DNA from: SFEL01 sp964392455
GTDB taxonomy: Bacteria > Bacillota > Clostridia > Christensenellales > CAG-138
DNA: 64,000 nucleotides
Assembly: GCA_964392455.1 (NCBI GenBank)
Contig: CAYMPG010000005.1
Location: forward strand, 21,064-85,063
Direction of reading: 5' to 3'
Shown: positions 18,301 through 26,198 of the stretch, piece after piece
Numbering within the stretch: position 1 is the first letter of the stretch
Layout: every line of letters begins with the position of its first letter
Position numbers and translations under genes: made by a program
The notes under the pieces: generated by a model
What the model was told of the DNA's origin: nothing
Database searches by the model: none
Seen by the model: the letters and a program-made list of their open reading frames with translations, nothing else

Positions 18301-19615
18301 GTGCGCCGCTATCTATTACAAGGGTAGTGCTCTGCTTTTCGCCAGATTCATCAAAGCGCACCGCCGCTATCTCAAATACCTCATCCATCTTTATGCCGGG
18401 TGCCGAGGTAATAGCCACCGATACATATTCCTCCGGCCGCTCTATAAGCTCGCAATCCGGCAGAAGGTAGCCCTCCACGCCCAGCAGCACCTTAATTTCC
18501 TTGCCCTCTTTGCCAAGCTTATCCGCCTGAGCTACGGCATCCGGAAATGCGTGTACCACTCCGTGGTCGGTTATGGCGATGGCCCTGTGGCCCCATGATG
18601 CAGCGGTCTTTATGGCATCCTTTACAGAGGTCAGCCCATCCATGCTGGACATTTTGGTATGCAGATGCAGCTCCACCCGCTTTTCCTCCGCCGTATCCCG
18701 GCGCACCTCCTTGGGGAGCCTGCCCATATCCTTCGGGTATACGCACATACGCCTGAGCCAGTTATCCATGCTGTACCGGCCCGCCACCACAAGGCTGTCG
18801 CCCTTCTTCTGAACGTCTGCCACAGCCTTTTCCACCTCTGCCTCCTGGTTTTCCTCAAGGAATACCTTGCAGGGCAGCGTATTTGTATGGTCGCTTATTA
18901 CGGCGGTAAGTATGCTGCCGCCGTTTTTGCGCTTTGTTATCTCATATGAAAGGACTTCACCCTGTATGGTGATAAAGCCCATGCTTTCATCCACAGTATT
19001 CTGCTTTACTATGGCGCCCTTGCGTATGGCCTTGCCGAGAATTATATCCGCCTTATCCCCGTCCTTTTTCTTCTGGGGCGGCCTGCTCTCAGGCTTTGGC
19101 GCCGCCGGACGCACAGGCTCAGGGGGCTGCTCCGCTATTACGGGCTGCATAGCCTCATCTGCAAGCAGCACTATCTTCACCTCAGCGCCGAATACCCTTG
19201 CATAATACTCCTCTGCCGCCCGTATAAGGGCAGGATTATCTGCAAGGGACATGAGCTTCATAGGCACCTTTACCCTTATGCCGCCATCCGCCGCCTCCCA
19301 TACCGAGTTTGCCATGGCAGGGCGTACAACGGGCTGTATATCGCACCAGCTATCCCTGAGGGCACCCAGCGTCTGCTCATCTCCGGCCGAGATAAGGGCC
19401 GCTATATTTTTGCATTGTAGCCTTATCTCCACCTGACAGCCCTGCATAAAGCCGGCTATATCCTTCTCCAGCCCGGCCAGATTGCCTGCATGGGTAATAG
19501 CGCCGGCGCTGATAAGCACCGCCAGCTTTTTCTCCCGCTTATTAAGGCTCGCCTCCACAAGCTCCGCTCCGGGCAAGCCGTATTTTTCAAACAGGCTCTC
19601 CAACCTCTGATCCAT
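15389..19615 (-). CDS. polC: DNA polymerase III alpha subunit, PolC type, degenerate exonuclease
   Basis: A 1408-residue Gram-positive replicase. Order: N-terminal domain (1-185), OB fold (about 190-300), PHP domain (VELHLHTKMSSMDG at 314-327) split by an exonuclease-like insert (about 395-555), then a zinc-binding segment (CPNC and CPAC), the catalytic palm with PDIDLNFSG and the third Asp in HFDFHAMDD, and the C-terminal clamp-binding peptide QLSLF. The polymerase core looks intact. The exonuclease insert is not: where PolC has DVETTG this protein has AITSAP (401-406), and the H-x4-D of ExoIII aligns with Gly 536 and Arg 541; only ExoII Asp (486) seems kept. Proofreading in cis is therefore probably lost. 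It follows ispG by seven bases. Confidence 0.97.
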   Translation of the reverse strand: MDQRLESLFEKYGLPGAELVEASLNKREKKLAVLISAGAITHAGNLAGLEKDIAGFMQGCQVEIRLQCKNIAALISAGDEQTLGALRDSWCDIQPVVRPAMANSVWEAADGGIRVKVPMKLMSLADNPALIRAAEEYYARVFGAEVKIVLLADEAMQPVIAEQPPEPVRPAAPKPESRPPQKKKDGDKADIILGKAIRKGAIVKQNTVDESMGFITIQGEVLSYEITKRKNGGSILTAVISDHTNTLPCKVFLEENQEAEVEKAVADVQKKGDSLVVAGRYSMDNWLRRMCVYPKDMGRLPKEVRRDTAEEKRVELHLHTKMSSMDGLTSVKDAIKTAASWGHRAIAITDHGVVHAFPDAVAQADKLGKEGKEIKVLLGVEGYLLPDCELIERPEEYVSVAITSAPGIKMDEVFEIAAVRFDESGEKQSTTLVIDSGAPLTDSIAEATGLTQQMLAQGMPIGEALKELAEFSKGAVTVVQDTDTLDILRRHGERFEIEVNIRCVSTGMLFHYLHRESKAVDIAAALDTYGLAMPTGSALERARAQVAIMDRLLKEMEEKHIVKLPLTEAIPPEKAKGKRQTYHIIIIAKNHEGLMNLYRLVSYAHLEHLRKVPRIPRSLLLMHREGLILGSACEAGELFRTMLKGADEDTLCGIAEMYDFLEIQPIANNAFLMRNGTVQDEEGLRELNRRIVALGERLDKPVVATGDVHFLEPDHAQFRSIIMHARGFEDAEEQAPLYFRTTDDMLEEFSYLGAEKAKEVVITNPNMIADSCDRMKAFLSEKSTYAPTFPGANEELRDMSMKRAHELYGDELPEVVQKRLDKELNSIIGNGYASLYLMAQRLVQKSMSDGYLVGSRGSVGSSFVANMAGITEVNALQPHYVCPNCRHSDFDVDRTVYACGVDMPDANCPACGTKYNKLGYEIPFEVFLGFKGDKTPDIDLNFSGEYQPVAHKFTEVMFGEGHAFRAGTISGIKDKTVYGYVKAYCEDNGMVISRDEMDRLVQGCSGVKKTTGQHPGGIVIVPKENDIMEFTPIQYPADRSEGDTITTHFDFHAMDDRLVKLDILGHDDPTVLRMLKDITGLDPQTIPLDDPETMRIFSTSEPLGVTLDELDCDVGSIAIPEFGTTFVRQMLKDTRPTTMEELVRISGLSHGTDVWLGNAQDLVLSGTATLSQVICTRDDIMNYLILRGGDPSMSFKTMESVRKGRGVSPEMEEHMHSIDTPQWFIDSCKKIKYMFPRAHAAAYVMMAFRVAYYKVHLPIAFYAVYYSVRADAFDIAQASGGAERVLANINAIKKKGNDMDNKEADLLTILEVVYEMNKRGIELLPIDLYKSKATEFVIEGDKIRPPFSAIAGVGGNAAIGIAEGAKGGEYTSIENFQARTGANSAVIKALSELGCLEGLPETDQLSLF

Positions 19616-19622
19616 CTCAGCC

Positions 19623-20690
19623 TTACCTTTCCTCCATCATGGCGGCAGCCTCAGCTATCAGCGCATCCACCGCTCCCTCAAGGGGCACGGTCTTAAACAG
19701 CTCCCCCTTTTTAAACAGGGCACATCCGCCTCTGCCAAAGGCTATGCCTATATCTGCCTCCCGGGCTTCTCCCGGCCCATTTACAACGCAGCCCATTACC
19801 GCCACCTTAAGGTAGCCCTTATCCTTTGGCAGCGCCCTTTCCACCCGCTCCACAGCAGCCGAAAGGTCTGTACAGGTGCGGCCGCAGGTGGGGCAACTTA
19901 CTATCTCTATACCCTCACGGCGCAGACCCATGGCCTTTAAGATGGCCTTTGCAGCGTGTATTTCCTGCACCGGGTCTCCCGTCATGGATATACGCATGGT
20001 ATCGCCTATTCCATCCACCAGCAGCGCCCCCATTGCAGCGGCAGACTTTACCAGCGCCATTTCTCCGCCGCCCGCCTCAGTTACCCCTATATGCAGCGGA
20101 TAATCGCACCTTGTGCTTATCAGCCTGTACGCCGCCACAGTGTCCGTAACTGATGAGGATTTTATGGAAATCACAGAATCATAATAGCCCTGCCTTTCCA
20201 GTATGGCCACATGGCCAAGGGCGCTTTCCACCAGCGCCTCAGGGGTGGGGCCGCCGTATTTATGCAGCAGCTCCTTTTCAAGGGAGCCGCCGTTTACCCC
20301 TATACGCATGGGCACGCCGTTTGCCCGGGCGCAATCCACAAGCAGGCGCACCCTGTCCTCCCCGCCGATATTGCCAGGATTAAAGCGCAGCTTGTCCACG
20401 CCCTGCTCCATTGCACCTATGGCAAGGCGGTAATCAAAATGTATATCCGCCACAAGGGGGATATGTATTCGCTCCCTTATGGCAGGTATTGCCTTTACGC
20501 AGTCTTCATTGTACACAGAAGAGCGGACTATCTCACAGCCCGCTTCCTCCAGGCGGAGTATCTGCTTCACTGTAGCATTAACATCCGCAGTATCCGTATT
20601 GGTCATGGATTGTATGGTAACAGGTGCGCCGCCGCCTATGATTACGCCCCCCACTGTTACCTGTCTTGTTTTAGTCATGGCATCCCCCAT
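19623..20690 (-). CDS. ispG: 4-hydroxy-3-methylbut-2-enyl diphosphate synthase (flavodoxin)
   Basis: A 355-residue IspG/GcpE that catalyses the penultimate step of the MEP isoprenoid pathway. GGGAPVTIQSMTNTDTADV at the start and KLRFNPGNIGG are typical of the TIM-barrel; the [4Fe-4S] ligands are in SCPTCGRTCTDL and GCVVNGPGEAREAD near the C-terminus. ATG at 20690 has AAGGG seven bases upstream; an alternative ATG at 20678 follows GGGGGA. It sits with dxr, uppS and cdsA, so isoprenoid precursor and lipid carrier synthesis are co-transcribed. Confidence 0.97.
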   Translation of the reverse strand: MGDAMTKTRQVTVGGVIIGGGAPVTIQSMTNTDTADVNATVKQILRLEEAGCEIVRSSVYNEDCVKAIPAIRERIHIPLVADIHFDYRLAIGAMEQGVDKLRFNPGNIGGEDRVRLLVDCARANGVPMRIGVNGGSLEKELLHKYGGPTPEALVESALGHVAILERQGYYDSVISIKSSSVTDTVAAYRLISTRCDYPLHIGVTEAGGGEMALVKSAAAMGALLVDGIGDTMRISMTGDPVQEIHAAKAILKAMGLRREGIEIVSCPTCGRTCTDLSAAVERVERALPKDKGYLKVAVMGCVVNGPGEAREADIGIAFGRGGCALFKKGELFKTVPLEGAVDALIAEAAAMMEER

Positions 20691-20705
20691 ATCTCAGCCC
20701 TTTTA

Positions 20706-21731
20706 TCAGCTCAAAAGGCTCCTTACGTCCATAAATGTCAGCAGTATCATAAGGCCAAACAGCAGCATCAGCCCGGCAAAATGTATCATGCCCTCCTTTT
20801 CGGGAGGCATGGCCCTGCCCCTTATGGCCTCGATTATCATAAAGAGCAGCCTTCCGCCATCCAGTGCCGGCAGCGGCAGTATGTTCATTATGCCAAGGTT
20901 TATGCTTATCAGCACCCCGAGGCGCAGCACCACCTCAAACCCTGCACGCACAGCCTGCCCTATAAGGCTGATGGTGCCCACAGGCCCCGTTACATCGCCG
21001 GAATGTATGCCGGTGGTAAACAGGCTGCCAATAAACCTTATCATTTCCAGCATAACATTCCACACATATCTTATGGAATGAGCAGCAGCATCGATCAGCC
21101 CGTACTTTAGCCGCACCGGGGTTACGGTTACCCCCACATGGTTTTCACCCATCTGGGCATTGTATATGTTTTCCAGCCTGAGGGCTACCTCCTCCCCATT
21201 ACGGAGCACGGTCATTTCCATGCCCTCAGGGTCTGCATTTTTTATGGCGGTGAAACAATCGGCATAGTAACCTATATCCTTGCCATCCACCTGAATTATA
21301 ATATCCCCCACCTGCATGCCGGACAGTGCAGCGGGGGCATTGGCATCTGACAGCTTTGCAACGCTTGGCATATACTCTCCGTAGGCCATAAGCGTAGCTA
21401 TTGCAAGCAGCACCGCCAGCACTATATTCATAAATGGGCCGGCCGCCACAACTATCATGCGCTTCCATACGGCCTGAGCGCTGAAGCTGTCAGGGTCAGT
21501 ACCATCCTGATCCTCCCCGTGAAACATGCACAGCCCTCCTATGGGCAGCGCACGCAGGGCAAAGCGGGTGCCGTTTTTTTCATGGCTTATGATGGTGGGG
21601 CCCATGCCCAGAGCAAATTCATCTATGCGAAAGCCCAGCTTTTTCCCGGCAAAGAAATGGCCCAGCTCATGGAAAAACACCAGCACCGTAAGCACCAGCA
21701 GCGCCCCTATTACAGACAAGATACCGCTCAA
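20706..21731 (-). CDS. rseP: RIP zinc metalloprotease RseP (site-2 protease)
   Basis: A 341-residue M50 intramembrane protease. HELGHFFAGKKLGF (21-34) carries the zinc ligands, a PDZ domain covers about 115-195 (MQVGDIIIQVDGKDI), and NILPLPALDGGRLLFMIIEA provides the third zinc ligand Asp. It cleaves anti-sigma factors or remnant signal peptides in the membrane. The start codon reads as TTG at 21731, directly after the dxr stop, with AAAGGG seven bases upstream; the dxr and rseP genes are in effect fused without a gap. Position between dxr and ispG is standard. Confidence 0.96.
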   Translation of the reverse strand: MSGILSVIGALLVLTVLVFFHELGHFFAGKKLGFRIDEFALGMGPTIISHEKNGTRFALRALPIGGLCMFHGEDQDGTDPDSFSAQAVWKRMIVVAAGPFMNIVLAVLLAIATLMAYGEYMPSVAKLSDANAPAALSGMQVGDIIIQVDGKDIGYYADCFTAIKNADPEGMEMTVLRNGEEVALRLENIYNAQMGENHVGVTVTPVRLKYGLIDAAAHSIRYVWNVMLEMIRFIGSLFTTGIHSGDVTGPVGTISLIGQAVRAGFEVVLRLGVLISINLGIMNILPLPALDGGRLLFMIIEAIRGRAMPPEKEGMIHFAGLMLLFGLMILLTFMDVRSLLS

Positions 21732-22874
21732 TTACTTTCCCTTTCTTAAGGCAAGCTCCCTTGCCAGCCTATCAGTATGCTCTATATCCTCAAGGGAGGT
21801 CACATCTCCCCTGTCAATATGGGCCATGGTGTACTCCACCACATCCCATATATCCGTAAAACCTATCTTCCCCTGCAAAAACAGCTCCACAGCCACCTCA
21901 TTTGCCCCATTGTAGGCAATTGGCAGGCGTCTGCCATCCTCCAGCGCCTCATATGCAAGATCCAGCGCAGGGAACTTTTCCCTGTCCGGGGCAAAAAATG
22001 AAAGCCTGCCCACATCCTCAAGGCGCAGCCTGCCAAACTCTCCATCCACCCGCGCAGGGTATGTGAGCGCATACTGTATGGCAAGGCGCATATCCGGCCG
22101 TGAAAGCTGGGCCATGGTGCAGCCGTCTGCAAATTCCACCATGGAATGGACTATGCTCTCAGGGTGCACCAGCACGCTTATGCGGCTCCCCGGCACATCA
22201 AACAGATAGCTGGCTTCCATTATCTCCAGCCCCTTGTTGAACATTGTGGCTGAATCTATGGTTATCTTTTTGCCCATGTTCCAGGTGGGGTGATTGCCCG
22301 CCTGCTGGGGGGTAACGGTCTTAAGCTGCTCTTTAGTATATGTACGGAACGGGCCTCCGGATGCAGTAAGTATGAGCCTGTCTATCTCCCCATGTCCCCC
22401 GGCTGTAAGGCACTGGAATATGGCGCTCTGCTCGCTGTCCACAGGTATTATGCTGCCGCCCCGCTTTATAAGGGCCTGCTTCACAAGGCCGTGGGCGCAC
22501 ACTATGCTTTCCTTATTTGCAAGGGCCACGGGCTTGCCTGCCTCAAGGGCCGAAAGCAGCGGCCGCATGCCCGCATATCCGCTTATACCGTTTACGATTA
22601 TATCCGCTTCGTCAAGGGCGGCCATGTCGCAGATGGCCTCCGTGCCTGAGCTTATCCTGCCCTTCACGCCAAGGCTTCTCAGCCTTTCGCCTGCGACAGC
22701 ATCCGCCATGGCAATATACTCCGGGGCAAACTCCGCCGCCTGCTCTGCCACTGCCTCTGCATTATGCCCGGCGCATATGGCGACCGCCCGGAATTTATCC
22801 GGATTTGCCCGTATAACATCCAGGGTCTGCCGGCCTATGGAGCCCGTGCAGCCCATTACAGCTACTTTTTTCAT
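21732..22874 (-). CDS. dxr: 1-deoxy-D-xylulose-5-phosphate reductoisomerase
   Basis: A 380-residue NADPH-dependent enzyme making MEP from DXP. The Rossmann motif GCTGSIGRQTLDVI (8-21), the active-site segment IPVDSEQSAIFQCL, and ASGGPFRTYTKEQLK with the flexible loop are visible; NHPTWNMGKKITIDSATMFNKG is highly conserved. The C-terminal domain is complete. It starts four bases after the cdsA frame ends and abuts rseP. Confidence 0.98.
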   Translation of the reverse strand: MKKVAVMGCTGSIGRQTLDVIRANPDKFRAVAICAGHNAEAVAEQAAEFAPEYIAMADAVAGERLRSLGVKGRISSGTEAICDMAALDEADIIVNGISGYAGMRPLLSALEAGKPVALANKESIVCAHGLVKQALIKRGGSIIPVDSEQSAIFQCLTAGGHGEIDRLILTASGGPFRTYTKEQLKTVTPQQAGNHPTWNMGKKITIDSATMFNKGLEIMEASYLFDVPGSRISVLVHPESIVHSMVEFADGCTMAQLSRPDMRLAIQYALTYPARVDGEFGRLRLEDVGRLSFFAPDREKFPALDLAYEALEDGRRLPIAYNGANEVAVELFLQGKIGFTDIWDVVEYTMAHIDRGDVTSLEDIEHTDRLARELALRKGK

Positions 22875-22878
22875 ATCG

Positions 22879-23679
22879 TTACACCAGATATATATAGCAC
22901 AGCACTATCGGCGCGCACATCAGCACGCTGTCCAGCCTGTCCATAACTCCTCCATGCCCGGGAAAAATATTTCCGTAATCCTTCACCTCTGCCCAGCGCT
23001 TTATCACCGACGCAAACAAATCGCCTACCTGTCCTATGCCGCCGCAGATAAGCCCCACGGCAAGCATGGGAATGAGCTGCTTATTCAAGCCCCACACGGG
23101 CTGCACAAAATAGCACAGCAGGCCCCCCAGCATTCCGCCTATAAAGCCGCCCACGCTTCCCTCTATGGTTTTCTTTGGGCTTATATGGGGGCACAGCTTA
23201 TGCTTTCCAAAGAATGAGCCCACGAAAAACGCCACGGTATCCCCCATAAGGGGGCAGGCAAACACCAGCAGCATGCCAAGCGATGCCCCTACGGAGCTTA
23301 CAGCGCCGGATACTATCATTGCAAGGGCTGCAAAAAGCATCAGCGGGTATACCATTATCATCAGGGCAGCCATTGCGTCCTCAGTGGTGCGCTGCTTTGA
23401 GAATATCCTGTCCACAGCCACCGCCACAACGCACAGCAGCCATATGCCAAGCACCAGCGGATAGCCAAAGCGTGCTATGGCAACATAGTACGCCGCCGCA
23501 AAAACATACAGCGGCCACATGCATATATTGTGTCCCTTAGTACGAAATACCTTTCCCATCTCATACACGGCTATCACCGCCGCCAGGGAAAACACTATCA
23601 TGCGGAATTCTCCGCCCAGCACCAGCAGCGCCGCAAACAGCCCCACCAGCACTATCCCCACTATTATCCTCTTTGCCAT
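22879..23679 (-). CDS. cdsA: Phosphatidate cytidylyltransferase
   Basis: A 266-residue polytopic membrane enzyme that makes CDP-diacylglycerol. The CTP-transferase signature is near the C-terminus: HISPKKTIEGSVGGFIGG, then KRWAEVKDYGNIFPGHGG and VMDRLDS, which holds the catalytic acidic residues. The open frame runs 20 codons further upstream across uppS, but GGAG lies eight bases before the ATG at 23679, two bases after the uppS stop. About eight membrane helices. Confidence 0.96.
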   Translation of the reverse strand: MAKRIIVGIVLVGLFAALLVLGGEFRMIVFSLAAVIAVYEMGKVFRTKGHNICMWPLYVFAAAYYVAIARFGYPLVLGIWLLCVVAVAVDRIFSKQRTTEDAMAALMIMVYPLMLFAALAMIVSGAVSSVGASLGMLLVFACPLMGDTVAFFVGSFFGKHKLCPHISPKKTIEGSVGGFIGGMLGGLLCYFVQPVWGLNKQLIPMLAVGLICGGIGQVGDLFASVIKRWAEVKDYGNIFPGHGGVMDRLDSVLMCAPIVLCYIYLV

Positions 23680-23681
23680 CC

Positions 23682-24404
23682 TTACTTCTCCACTACTGCG
23701 CCAAACCGCCTGGTTCTGCGCTGATATTCCTTTATGCAATCCGTATAGAGCTCCTCGGTAAGCTCAGGAAAGGTGACCTCGGTAAACACCAGCTCCGCAT
23801 ACGCCGCCTGAAGCAGCATAAAGTTTGAAAGGCGCTGCTCCCCGGCCGTGCGTATCACAAGGTCAAGATCAGGCAGGCCCGCCGTATACAATGCATCCAT
23901 AAGGGCCGCCTCATCCACCGGCTGCCCACGCTCCACCAGTATATTGGCCGCCCGCACCACCTCTGCCCTGCTGCCATAGTTGAGGGCAATATTCAGCTTC
24001 AGCCCGGGATTGGCCGTCGTGGTGGTCATAGCCTCATCCATGGCCCGCTGCATGCGCTCCGGAAATGCGGACATATCCCCCATTATGCGTATGCACACGC
24101 CGTTTTTGTTAAGCTCATCCAGCTCGCTGAGGAAATACTCCATAAACAGCTCAAACAGCGCCCCCACCTCTTCCTGGGGCCGCTTCCAGTTTTCCGTGGA
24201 AAAAGCATACAGCGACAGCGCCTCTATGCCTATATCCGATGAAAAGCGTATGAGCCCCCTCAGCCGCTCCATGCCGGCCCTGTGGCCCAGCTTTCGGGGC
24301 AGGCCCCGGCGGGTGGCCCAGCGTCCGTTGCCATCCATTATTATGCCAATATGCCTTGGCAGCTCTGCTCCCAGGCCAATGGCCAATGAGTCTATCTTCG
24401 CCAT
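23682..24404 (-). CDS. uppS: Undecaprenyl diphosphate synthase
   Basis: A 240-residue cis-prenyltransferase that makes the C55 lipid carrier for cell-wall synthesis. GIIMDGNGRWATRRGLPRKL (20-39) contains catalytic Asp 24 and the phosphate-binding RWA; ALSLYAFSTENWKRP and DLVIRTAGEQRLSNFMLLQ are the other conserved blocks. The start at 24404 follows GGAGG with an eleven-base spacer; an in-frame GTG at 24446 also has GGGGGA nearby, so a 14-residue longer form is possible. Confidence 0.96.
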   Translation of the reverse strand: MAKIDSLAIGLGAELPRHIGIIMDGNGRWATRRGLPRKLGHRAGMERLRGLIRFSSDIGIEALSLYAFSTENWKRPQEEVGALFELFMEYFLSELDELNKNGVCIRIMGDMSAFPERMQRAMDEAMTTTTANPGLKLNIALNYGSRAEVVRAANILVERGQPVDEAALMDALYTAGLPDLDLVIRTAGEQRLSNFMLLQAAYAELVFTEVTFPELTEELYTDCIKEYQRRTRRFGAVVEK

Positions 24405-24448
24405 AGCGCTGCTGTCCTCCGATACAAAAGGGGATGCGGAAAACACCG

Positions 24449-24649
24449 CTATCCCCCGTTTTCACATCTTGTTTTGAATACCGCCCAGACAAGCTCCGCC
24501 TGTCCGTCGGCAATGCGCTGCCGTATCACGCGCTTTTCGCTGCCGTCTACCCCCTTGCGGCTGCGGGTCTCCACGCAGCTCACCCGGTACCCCTGGGCCT
24601 CCAGCAGCTCCACCGCCCGGCTCAGCTCATATCCAAGGACGGAAATCAA
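24449..24649 (-). CDS. Small conserved-looking protein between frr and uppS
   Basis: Encodes 66 residues, LGYELSRAVELLEAQGY followed by VSCVETRSRKGVDGSEKRVI and a strand-like VIRQRIADGQAELVWAVF end. Its ATG overlaps the frr stop as ATGA, so it is translationally coupled. I recall similar short uncharacterised proteins in this slot in other Clostridia; the helix-plus-strands shape recalls half of a PASTA-like domain, but this is only a resemblance. No signal peptide or membrane segment. Function unknown; the tight coupling argues that it is a real gene. Confidence 0.7.
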   Translation of the reverse strand: MISVLGYELSRAVELLEAQGYRVSCVETRSRKGVDGSEKRVIRQRIADGQAELVWAVFKTRCENGG

Positions 24650-25197
24650 ACTGTCATTATCTCCTTTTCCTTGTCGGTGATTATCTTATCGATATCCTTG
24701 ATGAAGCCGTCGGTAGCCTTCTGAGCCTGGTCTTCCTGCTTTTTCTGATCGTCCTCAGTGAGCTCTCCGTCCTTCTTGGCCTTCTTGATGGCATCGTTTG
24801 CATCACGGCGTATTGACCTTATGGCCACCTTGGCCTCCTCGCCCTTCTTGCGGACTATCTTTACCAGCTCCTTGCGGCGCTCCTCGGTAAGCTCGGGGAA
24901 TACCAGCCGTATCACCCGGCCGTCATTGTTGGGATTGATTCCCAGGTCGGACTTCTGTATGGCCTTTTCTATCTCCTTTATCATGGATGCATCATAGGGG
25001 GTGATGACCAGCAGCCTTGCCTCAGGGGAGGAAATATTGCCAAGCTGATTGATGGGCATGGCAGAGCCGTAATAATCCACAAATATCCTGTCCAGCGCCT
25101 GAGGGTTGGCACGTCCTGCCTTAAGGGTGCCAAGGTCCCGCTCCAGCACAGATATGGTCTTGGTCATTTTTTCCTTAGCGGTTGCAACAGCGTCCAT
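24646..25197 (-). CDS. frr: Ribosome recycling factor
   Basis: A 183-residue RRF. MTKTISVLERDLGTLKAGRANP with the conserved R-A-N-P, DRIFVDYYGSAMPINQLGNI, the PYDASMIKEIEKAIQKSDLG segment, and the C-terminal basic helix VAIRSIRRDANDAIKKAKKD are all present. With EF-G it splits post-termination 70S ribosomes. AGGAGG is seven bases before the ATG. It lies 111 bases after pyrH. Confidence 0.98.
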   Translation of the reverse strand: MDAVATAKEKMTKTISVLERDLGTLKAGRANPQALDRIFVDYYGSAMPINQLGNISSPEARLLVITPYDASMIKEIEKAIQKSDLGINPNNDGRVIRLVFPELTEERRKELVKIVRKKGEEAKVAIRSIRRDANDAIKKAKKDGELTEDDQKKQEDQAQKATDGFIKDIDKIITDKEKEIMTV

Positions 25198-25308
25198 ATT
25201 TGAACCTCCTGAAAAGTTTGGTAAAATTCACAGGTATATTTTACAGGAAACCTTCCGCCTGCACAATCCCCCAAAAGAGAATCTTCGCATTGTTCCCTGT
25301 TTATTCAC

Positions 25309-26013
25309 TTATTTTTCGTTATCTATGAGGGTGCCCACGCTCTCGCCCTGCACCGCCTTTACGGCATTATCCGGGTCTGCCATGGCAAAGGCCAGTATGG
25401 GGATATTCTGCTCCTTACAGAGGGTGATGGCAGTAAGGTCAGTGGCTTTGAGCTCCTGCTCTATCACTTCATCGTAAGTAAGATGGGAATAGCGGATGGC
25501 ATTGGGGTTCTTTTTGGGGTCATCGGAATATATTGCATCCACGTTCTTTGCAAGGAGCATTGCATCCGCCCCTATCTCTGCGGCCTTAAGGGCGGCCGCC
25601 GTATCCGTGGAGAAAAAGGGCAGCCCGCTGCCGCCTGCAAATATCACCACCTTGCCCTCTGCAAGGGCCGCATGGGCGCCACGGGAGGAATACCCATCTG
25701 CCACCCGGGGCATATCCACCGAGGACATCACCACCGTGGGCACGCCCAGCTTCAGCAGGCAATCCTGCACAGCAAGGGAGTTTATCACGGTTGCAAGCAT
25801 ACCCATCTGGTCTGCCCGGTTTCTATCCATATCGCCGGAGGAGCGGCCACGCCATATATTGCCGCCGCCTATGGTAATGCCTATCTCCACGCCCATGGCG
25901 TGGAGCCTTGCCACCTGAGCAGCTATGGCCTCCGCCTTATCAAAATCGATGGGCTGGGCGCCGCCCATTGCCTCGCCGGACAGCTTGAGGGATATTCTTT
26001 TGTATTTGAGCAT
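25309..26013 (-). CDS. pyrH: UMP kinase
   Basis: A 234-residue amino-acid-kinase-fold enzyme phosphorylating UMP to UDP. MLKYKRISLKLSGEAMGG at the start (phosphate-binding Lys and Gly), GITIGGGNIWRGR, the MGMLATVINSLAVQDCL block, and DAMLLAKNVDAIYSDDPKKN are diagnostic. The ATG at 26013 has AGAGGTG seven bases upstream; the frame stays open 43 codons further but this part is intergenic. It normally follows tsf directly; here a surface-protein gene lies between. Confidence 0.97.
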   Translation of the reverse strand: MLKYKRISLKLSGEAMGGAQPIDFDKAEAIAAQVARLHAMGVEIGITIGGGNIWRGRSSGDMDRNRADQMGMLATVINSLAVQDCLLKLGVPTVVMSSVDMPRVADGYSSRGAHAALAEGKVVIFAGGSGLPFFSTDTAAALKAAEIGADAMLLAKNVDAIYSDDPKKNPNAIRYSHLTYDEVIEQELKATDLTAITLCKEQNIPILAFAMADPDNAVKAVQGESVGTLIDNEK

Positions 26014-26052
26014 ATGAAAGCACCTCTGTATGTATAATGTAATTTCATCTTC

Positions 26053-26058
26053 ATTATA
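26053..26058 (-). promoter_or_regulatory. Possible pyrH promoter (-10 only)
   Basis: A perfect TATAAT on the minus strand sits about 40 bases before the pyrH start, just after the terminator of the surface-protein gene. No convincing -35 was found at normal spacing (TTTTAC-like). The position is what is needed to restart transcription of the pyrH operon. Confidence 0.35.
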
Positions 26059-26142
26059 TAACAAAACCCGCAGCGTAAAAAGGGGCAACCTGCCGCACAG
26101 CAAACTTTCTGCCGCCATAATGCCATCTTCCCCATGCCACAA

Positions 26143-26169
26143 AGCAAAAGGCCCTCCGAAGGGAGGGCC
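26143..26169 (-). terminator. Intrinsic terminator after the surface-protein gene
   Basis: On the minus strand GGCCCTCC and GGAGGGCC (arms 26162-26169 and 26150-26157) close a 4-base loop, followed by TTTTGCTTTG. It lies 29 bases after the stop codon of the surface-protein gene, separating it from pyrH. Confidence 0.88.
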
Positions 26170-26198
26170 ATTATTTGAGGGCTTTTAAGGTTTACTGA

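Noticed and set aside
7280..20690. A CRISPR array or tandem repeat in the housekeeping block
   Set aside because: No regularly spaced repeats were seen; the repeats noticed were terminator stems or low-complexity protein repeats in infB.
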